In this document: piece by piece, positions 33,776 through 44,924 of the stretch
Layout: each line of letters opens with the position of its first letter
Numbering within the stretch: position 1 is the first letter of the stretch
NCBI RefSeq assembly: GCF_025370935.1
Contig: NC_133495.1
Span: forward strand, 1,915,347-1,979,346
Direction: 5' to 3'
Length of the DNA stretch: 64,000 nt
DNA from: Choristoneura fumiferana
Lineage: Eukaryota; Arthropoda; Insecta; Lepidoptera; Tortricidae
The notes under the pieces: generated by a model
Told to the model about the DNA's origin: nothing
The model's database searches: none
The model's input: only the letters and a program-made list of their open reading frames with translations
Made by a program: the position numbers and the translations under genes

Positions 33776-36245
33776 TCTATCATATATTATAATTCGTTAA
33801 TACTTTTTTTATCTTTTAGAAGATATTTGTTTTTCCACCAGTAACTCTCTGTTTAAAGAGCATTTGTTAAACTATCTTTATTATAAAATTGTTAAGACGG
33901 CACAGATTTTTGAAGAAAAAATTTGCGCCTGATATTTTTTGAAAATCTTCCGATTGTGTACGTTTAAAGAATCTACTTCCTGAAGTGGTGCTTGGCAGCA
34001 TTTCTGTCAAACTTTTCGTTGAAGTTGATGCAGACAGGCCAGATGTATGTACGCTATACCACCGGAGTCGACATGACAGATAATGTTTTTATAGATTTTT
34101 TATACTGTCTCCCCATAGGTACTTGATTGAGTGAAATTCACTCCTAATCAAAGGAATATACGGTCTCCGCGTGTTTTTTTAAGTTTTGCTCACGGGGTTT
34201 CCATTGACCATGACCTAAAAGTAAAGAAAAACGGCGCGTTAAAGACAGGTTTCTGTTATCCATAATAATTCGTAAATACTTTTTTTTCTTTGAGAACTTA
34301 CATTTGTTTTTCAACCAGTGACTCTGTTTAAAAAGTTTTTTTTTAAACTATCTTTGGTATAAAATTGTCAAGAGGGCACAGATTTTTGAAGAAAAAATTA
34401 ACGCTTGTTATTTTTTGAAAATCTTTCGATTACTTATATACTTTTATGAAATCTATTTCCCGAATTTGTGCTTTGCAGCTGATTTCGATCAAACTTTTCG
34501 CTGAAGTTGATGCAAGCGGGCCGGATGTTAGTACGTTATACTACCGGAGTCGACATGACAGAATGTTTTTACTTATAGGTTTTTTTTACTGTCTCCCCAG
34601 ACTTGATTGAGTAAAATTCACTCCTAATCGAAAGAACATACGGTCTCCGCTGTGCTTTTTTAAGTTTTGCTCACGGGGTTTCCATTGACCATGACCTAAA
34701 AGTAAAGAAAAACGGCGCGTTAAAGACAGGACTCCATAAAAAAAGATCTTCCGATTATACAATTTGCAAGAATCTACTTCCCGAATTTGTGTTTTGCAGC
34801 TGATTTCGTTCAAACTTTTCGTTGAAGTTGATGCAGACAGGCCAGATGTATGTACGCTATACCACCGGAGTCGACATGACAGATAATGTTTTTATAGATT
34901 TTTTATACTGTCTCCCCATAGGTACTTGATTGATTGAAATTCACTCCTAATCAAAGGAATATACGGTCTCCGCGTGCTTTTTTAAGTTTTGCTCACGGGG
35001 TTTCCGTTGACCATGACCTAAAAGTAAAGAAAAACGGCGCGTTAAAGACAGGTTTCTGTTATCCATAATAATTCGTAAATACTTTTTTTTCTTTGAGAAC
35101 TTACATTTGTTTTTAAACCAGTGACTCTGTTTAAAAAGTTTTTTTTTAAACTATCTTTGGTATAAAATTGTCAAGAGGGCACAGATTTTTGAATAAAAAA
35201 TTAACGCTAGTTATTTTTTGAAAATCTTTCGATTACTTATATACTTTTATGAAATCTATTTCCCGAATTTGTGCTTTGCAGCTGATTTCGATCAAACTTT
35301 TCGCTGAAGTTGATGCAAGCGGGCCGGATGTTAGTACGTTATACTACCGTAGTCGACATGACAGAATGTTTTTACTTATAGGTTTTTTTACTGTCTCCCC
35401 AGACTTGATTGAGTAAAATTCACTCCTATTCGAAAGAACATACGGTCTCCGCTGTGCTTTTTTTAGTTTTGCTCACGGGGTTTCCATTGACCATGACCTA
35501 AAAGTAAAGAAAAACGGCGCGTTAAAGACAGGTTTCCATAAAAGAAAGATCTTCCGATTATACAATTTGAAAGAATCTACTTCCCGAATTTGTGTTTTGC
35601 AGTTGATTTCGTTCAAACTTTTCGTTGAAGTTGATGCAGACAGGCCAGATGTATGTATGCTATACCACCGGAGTCGACATGACAGATAATGTTTTTATAG
35701 ATTTTTTATACTGTCTCCCCATAGGTACTTGATTGAGTGAAATTCACTCCTAATCAAAGGAATATACGGTCTCCGAGTGGTTTTTTGAGTTTTGCTCACT
35801 GGGTTTCCATTGACCTTGACCTGTAAGTAAAGAAAAACAGCGCGTTACATGCAGGTTTCTGTTATACATAATAATTCTTATATACTTTTTTTTCTCTTTT
35901 AGAAGTTACACTTGTTTTTCAACCGATAAATGTCTGTTTATATTTGCGCGTGATATTTTTTGAAAATCTTCTGATTATACACGTTTAAGTAATCGACTTC
36001 CCGAATTTGTGCTTAGCCGCTGATTTTTGTCAAACTTTTCGTTGAAGTTGATGCAGAGGGGCCGGATGTTAGTACGCTATACCACCGGAGTCGACATGAC
36101 AGGTGATTTTGTATACATTCTCCTCTGACTTGTTTGAGTGTAATTCACTGCTAATCGAACGAATATACGGTCTCCGCTGTTTTTTTTTAAGTTTTGCCTA
36201 CTGGCTCCATTGAAAATGACCTATAAAAGTAAAGAAAACCAGTAG

Positions 36246-36311
36246 AAATGTATTTACGAATTATTATGGCTAACAGTTTTCTGTTAGCCATAATAATTCG
36301 TAAATACATTT
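36246..36311. repeat. Perfect 31-bp hairpin with TTTT loop
   Basis: AAATGTATTTACGAATTATT.. (36246-36276) is followed by TTTT and its exact reverse complement (36281-36311). The right arm corresponds to normal satellite sequence (..CCATAATAATTCGTAAATAC), so the left arm is an inverted copy made within the array. Confidence 0.95.
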
Positions 36312-37082
36312 CTCTTTTAGCAGTTATATTTATTTTTTCAATTAGTGACTGTAGAGCATTTTTTATATTTGTTAATATAAGTTAAATTGTTTTCAGAAGG
36401 CACAGGTTTTTGCTGTCCATTACCTGTTATATATTTCATTTTTTTAGATTTTTATCCTGTTTTTCCAGAATTGATGGTGTGGCCACCTTGGTGGTCACTG
36501 CTGTTCGCAGGAATTTACTACTAATCGAAAGAATATACAATCTCCGCTTTTTTTTTTGAGTTTTGCTCGAGGGTTATCCGTCAGCATAATGAGCTGAATG
36601 AAAGTAAAGAAGATTCTCTTATGGAAGTTACATTTTTTTTTCAACCAGTGACTGTTTAATTAAAGAGCATTTTTTAACTTTCTTTAATATAAAATTGTTA
36701 AGGGCTCAGATTTTGGAGGAAAAAATTTGCGCCCGATGCTTTTTGATCATATTCCGATAATACAATTTGAAGGAATCTACATACAAAAAAAACAAGGAAT
36801 CTTACCCTTACCGAATTTGTGCTCAGCAGATGATTTCTCTCAAACTCTTCGCTGAAGTTGATGCAGGTGGGCCGGATGTACGTGCGCTACACCACCGGAG
36901 TCGACAGGAGAGGTCGTGACCTGTTTGTTACATATTTTTCCAGATTTTTTATACTGTCTCCCTAGACTTGATTGAGAAAAATTCACTGTTTATCGAAAAA
37001 ACATACGGTCTCCGCTGTGTTTTTTAAGTTTTGCTCACGGGGTTTCCATTGACCATGACCTTTAAAACTAAAGAAAAACGGC

Positions 37083-37246
37083 TTCCCTGCGTTTAAAGGT
37101 TGACAATCATCCGCCTCCGGTAGAGATAATAGATAACCACTAATAACATTGTTTTTCACTATTTGAATATCATCCCACTTCCAACGAATAATATCATGAT
37201 TTCTCAAAAGTAGACGTGAAGCAATGAAAACACTAGGAAACTGCAT
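37083..37246 (-). other. Unrecognised open fragment at the satellite edge
   Basis: The satellite stops abruptly near 37082, and the next 165 bp are open on the minus strand, with 'PSVFIASRLLLRNHDIIRW' and 'NNVISGYLLSLPEADD'. It reads as protein and is unlike the repeats on either side. Given the viral insert in the same array it may be another viral fragment, but no motif identifies it. Confidence 0.25.
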
Positions 37247-37340
37247 ACTGTTTACCTCTCACACGCACACACACAAGTCCACGTCAAATGAATATTAATT
37301 CTAAATGTAATTGTCTAACCCTTCTCCAAACCGCATCTAT

Positions 37341-37636
37341 CTAAAATGAAAAGTGGTGTTGCTGTTGTTGTTGCTGTGAGCTCTCTGTCGGTGTTGGGAG
37401 TATGGCTGGGTGGGGTCTAGTTGAGCTGGTGGTTGGTGGTGGTGGAGCGGGAGTAGATAAGATAAGGTTTGAAGGCAGGATGGGCAGCATCGGTGGGTCA
37501 TGCGTAGGCTGGGGCACGTGCGTAGGCTGGGGCACGGGCTGGGAGCGTGGGTTCAATCGAATTCCAACCGTATTGTAAGGGGGATGAGGTTGAATATTTA
37601 CATAGATTTATATGACCACTATATCCGGAGCCACTC
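37341..37636 (-). other. Possible terminal exon, proline-rich
   Basis: After a TTTGTTCCAG|GAGTGGCTCC acceptor at 37636-37646, identical to that of the tandem exon units upstream, the minus strand continues into a frame rich in Pro, Thr and Gln ('TPAPPPPTTSSTRPHP', then six Gln) ending at 37341. The frame does not connect simply to the exon start, so coding status is uncertain. Confidence 0.3.
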
Positions 37637-37739
37637 CTGGAACAAAACCAAATTAAAAAATTTAAAGATCGGGGGAAAACAAGTGCAAATAATAAATTCA
37701 AAGAAGGAAAAGATAATAGATCAGGTGAAATATACTCAC

Positions 37740-39587
37740 TTTAAATATGTTATGAGTAGAGTTCAAAACCGTCGTCACTCTCCTCGTCGCTCTCACCAGC
37801 AGGTCGCACCCGACAACCTCCGGGTACCCAGACGCCTGATGACAAGTAAACTCCATGCATTAAATACCCGTTGTAAATTGGTAGGCGTGATTCCGCAAAC
37901 ATCCGATCAAGCTGCAAATTATCATCCTCCCAAGGATCATTTTCTCGCCTTTCCTTACGTGCTATTCTCCGCTCATGGCGCACGAGTCTTCCAGCAGCTC
38001 GATATCGCTGTCGGAGCCACTCCTGAAACAAAACCAAATTCAAAAATTCAAAGATCGGAGGAAAACAAGTACAAAAAATAAATACAAAGAAGAAAAAGAT
38101 AATAGATCAGACGAAATATACTCACTTTAAATATGTTATGAGTAGAGTTCAAAACCGTCGTCACTCTCCTCGTCGCTCTCACCAGCAGGTCGCACCCGAC
38201 AACCTCCGGGTACCCAGACGCCTGATGACAAGTAAACTCCATGCATTACATACCCGTTGTAAATTGGTAGGCGTGATTACGCAAACATCCGATCAAGCTG
38301 CAAATTATCATCCTCCCAAGGATCATTTTCTCGCCTTTCCTTACGTGCTATTCTCCGCTCATGGCGCACGAGTCTTCCAGCAGCTCGATATCGCTGTCGG
38401 AGCCACTCCTGGAACAAAACCAAATTCAAAAATTCAAAGATCGGAGGAAAACAAGTACAAAAAATAAATACAAAGAAGAAAAAGATAATAGATCAGACGA
38501 AATATACTCACTTTAAATATGTTATGAGTAGAGTTCAAACCGTCGTCACTCTCCTCGTCGCTCTCACCAGCAGGTCGCACCGACAACCTCCGGTACCCAG
38601 ACGCCTGATGACAAGTAAACTCCATGCATTACATCATCATCATCATCCCAGCCTATATACGTCCCACTGCTGGGCACAGGCCTCCTCTCAGAACAAGAGG
38701 GCTTGGGCCATAGTTCCCACGCGGGCCCAGTGCGGATTGGGAACTTCGCACGCACCATTGAATCGCTTCGCAGGTTTGTGCAGGTTTCCTCACGATGTTT
38801 TTCCTTCACCGCAAAGCTCGTGGTAAATTTCAAATGTAATTCCGCACATGAATTTCGAAAAACTCAGAGGTGCGAGCCGGGGTTCGAACCCACGACCCTC
38901 TGCTTGAGAGGCGATAGGTCAAACCACTAGGCCACCACGGCTTCATTACATACCCGTTGTAAATTGGTAGGCGTGATTACGCAAACATCCGATCAAGCTG
39001 CAAATTATCATCCTCCCAAGGATCATTTTCTCGCCTTTCCTTACGTGCTATTCTCCGCTCATGGCGCATGAGTCTTCCAGCAGCTCGATATCGCTGTCGG
39101 AGCCACTCCTGGAACAAAACAAATTCAACGATCGGAGGAAAACAAGTACAAAATAAATTCAAAGAAGGAAAAGATAATAGATCAGACGAAATATACTCAC
39201 TTTAAATATGTTATGAGTAGAGTTCAAAACCGTCGTCACTCTCCTCGTCGCTCTCACCAGCAGGTCGCACCCGACAACCTCCGGGTACCCAGACGCCTGA
39301 TGACAAGTAAACTCCATGCATTACATACCCGTTGTAAATTGGTAGGCGTGATTACGCAAACATCCGATCAAGCTGCAAATTATCATCCTCCCAAGGATCA
39401 TTTTCTCGCCTTTCCTTACGTGCTATTCTCCGCTCATGGCGCACGAGTCTTCCAGCAGCTCGATATCGCTGTCGGAGCCACTCCTGGAACAAAACCAAAT
39501 TCAAAAATTCAAAGATCGGAGGAAAACAAGTACAAAAAATAAATTCAAAGAAGGAAAAGATAATAGATCAGACGAAATATACTCACT
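37740..39587 (-). repeat. Tandem array of a 283-bp exon-like unit with 102-bp introns (four copies)
   Basis: Four copies with a 385-bp period: exons 37740-38022, 38126-38408, 38512-39108 (with a SINE inside) and 39201-39483. On the minus strand each begins after TTTTGTTCCAG and ends at AAA|GTGAGTATA, strong splice sites. One frame through each exon encodes an Arg-rich then acidic peptide with 'QEWLRQRYRAAGRLVRHERR', 'NDPWEDDNLQLDRMF' and 'GESDEESDDGFELYS', ending in a stop about 20 bases before the donor. Copies differ by a few bases; the third has lost three single bases. The plus-strand frame over the same DNA looks less protein-like. The protein is not recognised. Confidence 0.7.
38635..38943 (-). 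repeat. Intact lepidopteran tRNA-derived SINE with 8-bp target duplication
   Basis: On the minus strand it begins AAGCCGTGGTGGCCTAGTGG (box A), has GGGTTCGAACCC (box B), a long unique body, and ends in GATGATGATG. It is flanked by CATTACAT on both sides (38627-38634 and 38944-38951). It interrupts the third copy of the tandem exon, so it postdates the array expansion, at least for that copy. Confidence 0.95.
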
Positions 39588-39593
39588 TTAAAT

Positions 39594-39770
39594 ATGGCAA
39601 GAACCAAACTTCCTTTATCCATATTTCAAAGAAAAAAAGTCAAGCCGCAAGTATTTTGCGTTACACCTGCCTATCCGAAAGCTATGCTAATTCAAAGACT
39701 CTTAGCAGCACAGCATCGGAAATCAAAACAAATGTATAAGAACTATGCTTCAGTATTTGGTTGGATATAA
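39594..39770 (+). other. Small ORF of 58 codons
   Basis: An ATG at the boundary of the tandem array opens 'MARTKLPLSIFQRKKVKPQ' and runs to TAA at 39768-39770. It is basic and reads plausibly, but no homologue is recognised and it may be chance. Confidence 0.2.
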
Positions 39771-40280
39771 CCTGATATTATAAGACATAAGATCATCCAG
39801 ACAGCGAGGAAGGCATGTGTTAACCAAACAAATGCAGAAGATCTGTGCTTCAGTTTTTGGTTGGAGATAACCCAATATTATAAGACATAAGATCATTCAG
39901 ACAGAAACATTCCCAAGTGTATATTAATAATAATAATAAATGAAAACACCACCATTTGCTTTATTATGAATGGTGGGGAACATCGCTATTGCAGGATAGT
40001 AGTAGATTCTCCAACTTAGTATTAAGAATGTTCAAGAATTTTTAATGTTATCATCACTCGTGTTGCGATTTTAATATTATCACCATTCGCATTGTGAATA
40101 GAACAAATTTATAAAGAATTATATGAATAATATCACCGTTTTTCTTGAAAATGCTAGCAGTAACAACATCATCATGTGATAATAAATGAAAAAATCGTCA
40201 TTTGCTTTATTATGAATGGTGGGGAACATCGCTATTGCAGGATAGTAGTAGAATCTTCAAATTAGTATTAAGAATGTTCA
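39735..40280. repeat. Short local duplications
   Basis: A block containing TATTATAAGACATAAGATCAT occurs near 39776 and 39878. A second block, TTTGCTTTATTATGAATGGT and following, occurs near 39956 and 40200. These look like overlapping low-copy duplications. No gene is seen from 39771 to 40904; a CT microsatellite lies near 40856-40874. Confidence 0.7.
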
Positions 40281-40904
40281 AGAATTCCTCATCTCACTAT
40301 AGCTGAAAAGATATAACATATAAATATAAAGTAACCTATTTAATTCTTTATAAATTCACAATAGAAATAAAATAGAAAGACACATTTTATACTCGCTCTT
40401 ATAAATAGTATTAAAAGTATAATTGCCGAGTCCTCACATTATCATATATTATCAAGTCCTCACGCTGTCATTATCCTTACACCTGAAGTAATACTAATAC
40501 TAAAACAATGAAAATACTAGAGAGATAAATAGTGTTATACTTACTGACTTGAGATGAAAGGTGGTGTTAGTAGTAGTTTATACAGGTCTCACGATTGTTT
40601 TAATACGTAGCTTATTCATTCACTTGTTAATATATTACTATACCACTTTTGATTCGTTTATACTTCTTGTGTACTGCTTTGCTTCTGGTTGAATGAGTAG
40701 AGCACAACAGATGATTAAAGTCATAATTTATATATCACATCGGAGAGGAAACGGTATGTTTGCGAGTGATAATGTTTAGGGCTACCAAAATGATATAGCT
40801 TCTGACAGCTGAAAGCTAGCAAGTAAAGAAGATTGATTAAATCATCCTATCCCGCTCTCTCTCTCTCTCTCGATGACGTCGCGCGTGATCATTGAACTAG
40901 TACA

Positions 40905-41200
40905 GTGGCGCCGTCTATAATACTCTTGCGGATTTTCTTGGAACTGATTTGCTCCACGCTCTGCTGATCCAGTTCTTTTGCTCAGGTGGTGCCCTCTATG
41001 CGGATTTTTTCTGGAACCATACTACTAACACAGTGGCGCCCTCTATAAATACCCGTGCGGAATTTTTTGGAACTACTTGTGGACATTGAGCTAACTAAAC
41101 ACACAGTGGCGCCCTCTATAATACTCTTGCGGATTTTCTTGGAACTACAGATTTACTCCACGCTCCACTGGTCCAGTTCTCTCAAAAACACACTACTAAT
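40905..41200. repeat. Minisatellite with CAGTGGCGCC units
   Basis: ACAGTGGCGCC(C/G)TCTATA followed by CTTGCGGATTTTCTTGGAAC recurs near 40911, 41030 and 41103, with a partial unit near 40990. Units have variable spacers, some containing CTCCACGCTC. Confidence 0.75.
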
Positions 41201-41218
41201 GGCTTGTTTAAGGCAGAT

Positions 41219-41405
41219 TTCTTTTATCGATATTTATTCGTAAATACTTTTTGTTAATATAAAATTCTTTACAGTAGGCACAGATTTTTTCTGTCCATTA
41301 CCTGTTACATGTTTAATTCTTTTAAGATTTTATATCCGGTCTCTCCATAATTGATGGTGGCCACCTGGTGGTCACTGCTGTTCGCAGGAATTCACTGCAT
41401 TGTAT
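41219..41405 (+). repeat. Outlying satellite-related unit
   Basis: This matches 36300-36530 of the satellite: GGCACAG.TTTTT.CTGTCCATTACC and GGTGGTCACTGCTGTTCGCAG. It shows that the array, or its source, once extended to the edge of the unrecognised ORF at 41479. Confidence 0.75.
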
Positions 41406-41478
41406 ATCTACCAATTATTTTCGGCTATTCGATCGAGTGAAAATTTGGTTTTAACAGATTTTACAAGAAGTCAGAGAT

Positions 41479-42343
41479 TCAAATTTGTTCTTTAGATGTC
41501 GGTTTTGGCGTTAATTTTTTTAAATTTGATCTGTGATTTTTTACCATTGCCTGGATTTCGGCTAGTGTCAATTCGGAATCGTCTTGTGCCCGGCGCCGGT
41601 TCCTCTCCAAAATTAGCGTATACTTGTTCACACTCTATTCCCCGTCCTCTTTCTGGATGTAAGATTGCATCGGTCTGACCAGCTCCTTCACCCATTCCTT
41701 GCTGCCCCAAGGCAGATGCATCGCCTTGTTCTGTAAATGTTCCAGCTCTCCTTTGGGGTTCAGGATCGTGACCTCCCTCCGGGGTTCGTCTCTTGTCGAT
41801 ACCTTCCACGCTATGAAACGAACACCGGCAATGGCTAAAATCGTCTCTGGTGAGAACGTTTTTAACGCTTGTACGGCCACTGTTGGAAGAAAAATACTGC
41901 ACCAAACAAGCGGTGCATGTAATGCTCCCGCATTTGTGTTGGCTAGTTCGAATAATGCGTCCAAGCTCGCTGTTATATCCCCATTGCTTAGATCGAGAGA
42001 TATACACAATGTGCTAGTGTCTTCTTCGTGTGCCACATCCCGATTGATGGTCACAAAGCTTCCAAGGGTTTTTCCGTAGGACGTAATGATAGGGCCGAAT
42101 GATGACTGGACTGCTTTGGATTCCTCCATCAAGTACGTCGCTATTATCTGTTGGTTATCGAGCTTCAACTGCCGGCGAGAAGAAGGTGTTACCGGTGAGG
42201 GCCTCGATGTTGACGTCTGATCCCCATAAAAGTTGAAGGTATTCGGTTGGCTGTTCGTCGGCGACTAGGGAGAGTGCGCCTCCCATCCGTTGCTGGTCTT
42301 GCTCCTCTTGGGCTCCATTTTTCACTATTTTCCTCTCTTGCAA
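41479..42343 (-). pseudogene. Unrecognised broken ORF of about 288 codons
   Basis: Minus-strand frames 42343-42155 and 42168-41635 adjoin with a one-base frameshift. The second continues in frame past a single TAG (41635-41637) to a TGA at 41479-41481. Text such as 'LLWGSDVNIEALTGNTFF', 'LCISLDLSNGDITASLDAL' and 'MHLPWGSKEWVKELV' looks like genuine globular protein. The first frame does not start with ATG at its 5' end; the first in-frame ATG is within 'RMGGALSLVADE'. There are no transposase, gag or reverse transcriptase motifs. Next to a viral polymerase insert, a viral coat or nucleocapsid origin is possible but not shown. Confidence 0.45.
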
Positions 42344-43439
42344 CCACTTCGGAATTGTGAACTACTTCTGAATTAATAATTAAATGATACCCAAAAAGTC
42401 ATTTCCAATTTTCCCTTCATACCTCTACGGGCTTAGGACCGTCATGAATACTTTTACCTACAATTAACTGTTTGAACTTACTTTGAACACGACACTAATA
42501 AAAACTGCGTTGGGTTAGTACAAAGTATTTAAGGCGTGTTTAAAAAATTGGAATCAAATATTTACAAAGATTTTAATCAACTTCTTACTAACCGTTTTAA
42601 ATTTCTAAAAGTAACTTACACTTCCCGATAACGGAATAATTGTTCGAAGTGCAAGCCAGGGCATTCATCAAAACATAAGGTGAGACTAAGTAACGTTAAA
42701 CACCAAAGTGTTGAAATGTCGGAGGTCACCTTAAGGCGGTGAAAACTTCCATTTAATGCACACGGCTACCATTGAGAACGGTAAAATGAGTTAATGAGAC
42801 TACAGGGCGTTGATTCGGCGAAGTCCCGGAGCAACTGAGCGACCAAGAATTTATTTAGGTAGGCGCCAGGTGTCTCCGTCGACAAACGAAATATGATGTG
42901 TCTAAATAAAAGAATGGAAGATTAAATTACTAATGTTTATTCCATTAAAAAGTACCAATGTTACAAAACGGCAGTGATGGTTACAAAATGGCAGTAACCT
43001 ATGTTCTTATCAAAACACCGCTCAAACTAAAACACCAGAGAGGTAAAGAGGTTCAGGCACCCACCACGTTCACGTATACATCCAAATACAACAAATCCAC
43101 ATTATCAGTAACTATCTATTAAGTTTTTTTTCTAACACTTCTAGTATACATTTGAAAGTAGTTAGGTTCTTGCGCAAGTATCGTGTTCTTGCTTTTAAAT
43201 TTTGTTGGGGTTTAGTTTTACAAATTCGAATAAACTGTCTGGAAAAAAATAACTTCAAATATCTGGATTCCCAAGCTCAAGATACTCGTCTCCTCTTTTA
43301 TATTACCTCTGTATGAAACATTACTTAACTAATTAAATAAAAATTTAGTAACTATGTATTTGCGTTTTTAATTTCGAGTCTGGCCTGCTAACAAACCCTA
43401 AACCTTATTAATATTGCACCTAATAAATCGCAACATTGA
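42344..43439. other. Non-coding stretch
   Basis: No supported gene, repeat or RNA is seen. Confidence 0.35.
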
Positions 43440-44460
43440 AAAAATGCTTTGATTGATTTTACTAAAGTTTTACTAAAGCTTACTAAATTTTTAGGTTGAT
43501 TTGGGACCTACACATGAAATTTGTTGATTTTATTAAACATATAAAGGTTGATAATTTACAAATTCTGTGTAGTAAAATCAACATATTCGTTGAGTATTTT
43601 TTATTACGTATTTACTATCTACTGCAGTATAATTTATTATATTAATAATGTATATCTAACAAAAAAGGTACATTGATAATGCTGAACAATGTAAGTATAT
43701 TTAACTAAAGTATATTGTAATATACTACTATAAGCTTTAGTAAATTTCACCTACTTCACATTGTATTGTCAACTAAATTGATTTCGTAAAGTACTAGTAG
43801 TAGTTTCGTGAGGTTTACTATAACTACTAACGTACTTTTAACAAATTAATCTTTAGTACACTTTAGTGAACAGGTTTGATATGATTTACCCAACCTCATG
43901 CTGTATTATTGATGAAATTATTTTCGTAATCACTATTAGATTAATGTAGTATGTTTTAAGTAACTGTCTTTAGTAAATTTTACCAAACAGTTAATGTACG
44001 TTTTACTGCTTTTCTTTGGTTAGTTCTGCAGAATCCTATTTAGTACAGTTCACTATACGGCTTTCGTATATTTTACAGTACCAACTATTGTCTTTTTTGG
44101 TAGCAGTTACAATAGCTCTTTTGTATAATTTAAGTAACCATCTTTAGTAAAATTTACCAAACAGCTTCTGCATTTTTTACTAAATCAAGCGTTGTATTTT
44201 CAACTTAGTTCTTTATTATATTTACAACCTTACGTACTTTACTTTCGTGCAATTAACTAAACTGCTTTTGTATGTTGTACTGTACCGAGTATTGTATTTT
44301 TTACAATTTCTAAAAATATAAATTACTAGATCCCTTCAGTATGTTTTATGAATCAAACTTTAATATAATTTACTAATCAGCTATTATATTATTTTTACTG
44401 TAGCTTCCTACACTAAAAATAAAGAAGCTGGTTAATAAATTACACAAAAATTAGGTTCAT
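43440..44460. repeat. Degenerate AT-rich repeat field with TTTAGTAAA/TTTACTAAA words
   Basis: TTTACTAAA, TTTAGTA(A)AATTTACC and AAACAG.T words recur in both orientations over about 1 kb, with longer related blocks near 43984 and 44129 (CTTTAGTAAA.TTTACCAAACAG). No ORF. It looks like an old, internally reshuffled satellite or foldback tract. Confidence 0.5.
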
Positions 44461-44924
44461 AAAATACAATATTTAGTATAATTTACATACATAACGTTCA
44501 TAACTAAAACGGTTCATTGTTAGAATACAAAAACCGGGAGTAAACAGTTAAAAGAGCACACTTTTAAACTTCTCCTTTATCAAAAGATCATCACATAGAC
44601 TATTCTTGCTAATATCCATTAACTATCTACAGATAAATCATACAAAGCGGCTTATGATATTCAAAAGTAATTCAGTCAGTACTCAAACATTCAAGGACAT
44701 AAATGTAGTAAGAACACAAATGATCTGATATGGGGAATAGCAGAACAGTAGTTGAGAAAATAAACAATGAAATATTAAAAAAAAAGGTTTTATTACTTCA
44801 CCCAAACTTAATTTAACACTTATTCAGTCACTTACAGGCTTAAAAAATACAAAAATATATGACATAGTTTAATTGGAGAAACATCATCATCGTCATCTTT
44901 TAACATCATCTTTAAAATGATACA

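Larger units (their letters stand above)
30113..37082 (+). repeat. Satellite array with about 480-bp and 320-bp units
   Basis: The marker GTCGACATGACAG recurs near 30402, 30888, 31370, 31691, 32168, 32649, 34069, 34550, 34871, 35351, 35672, 36093 and, changed, 36903. Spacings are about 480 bp or about 321 bp; the short type lacks an internal 160-bp segment. The 480-480-321 pattern repeats, so the array has higher-order structure. One unit is interrupted by a 936-bp viral insert (32850-33785). Each unit carries an acceptor-like TTTGTGCTTTGCAG and, about 85 bp later, a donor-like ACAG|GTAATG in some units, bounding an open stretch '..SFKLFAEVDASGPD'. The array may therefore derive from an exon with its introns. 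Confidence 0.9.

Noticed and set aside
34586..34813. Short minus-strand ORF in the satellite
   Set aside because: It is composed entirely of satellite sequence and is not conserved between units.
30113..37082. CRISPR-like or rDNA-like array
   Set aside because: Units are 320-480 bp without short direct repeats and unique spacers, and show no rRNA-like conserved sequence; it is a eukaryotic satellite.
37740..39540. Plus-strand frames of about 109 codons repeated in the tandem array
   Set aside because: The minus strand carries the strong acceptors and donors and the more protein-like frame; the plus-strand frame is its antisense shadow.
41492..42079. Alternative ORFs of 126-171 codons on both strands over the unrecognised relic
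   Set aside because: Their translations are low-quality (Ser/Cys/Arg-rich) compared with the frame 42168-41635, which continues coherently past its stop.
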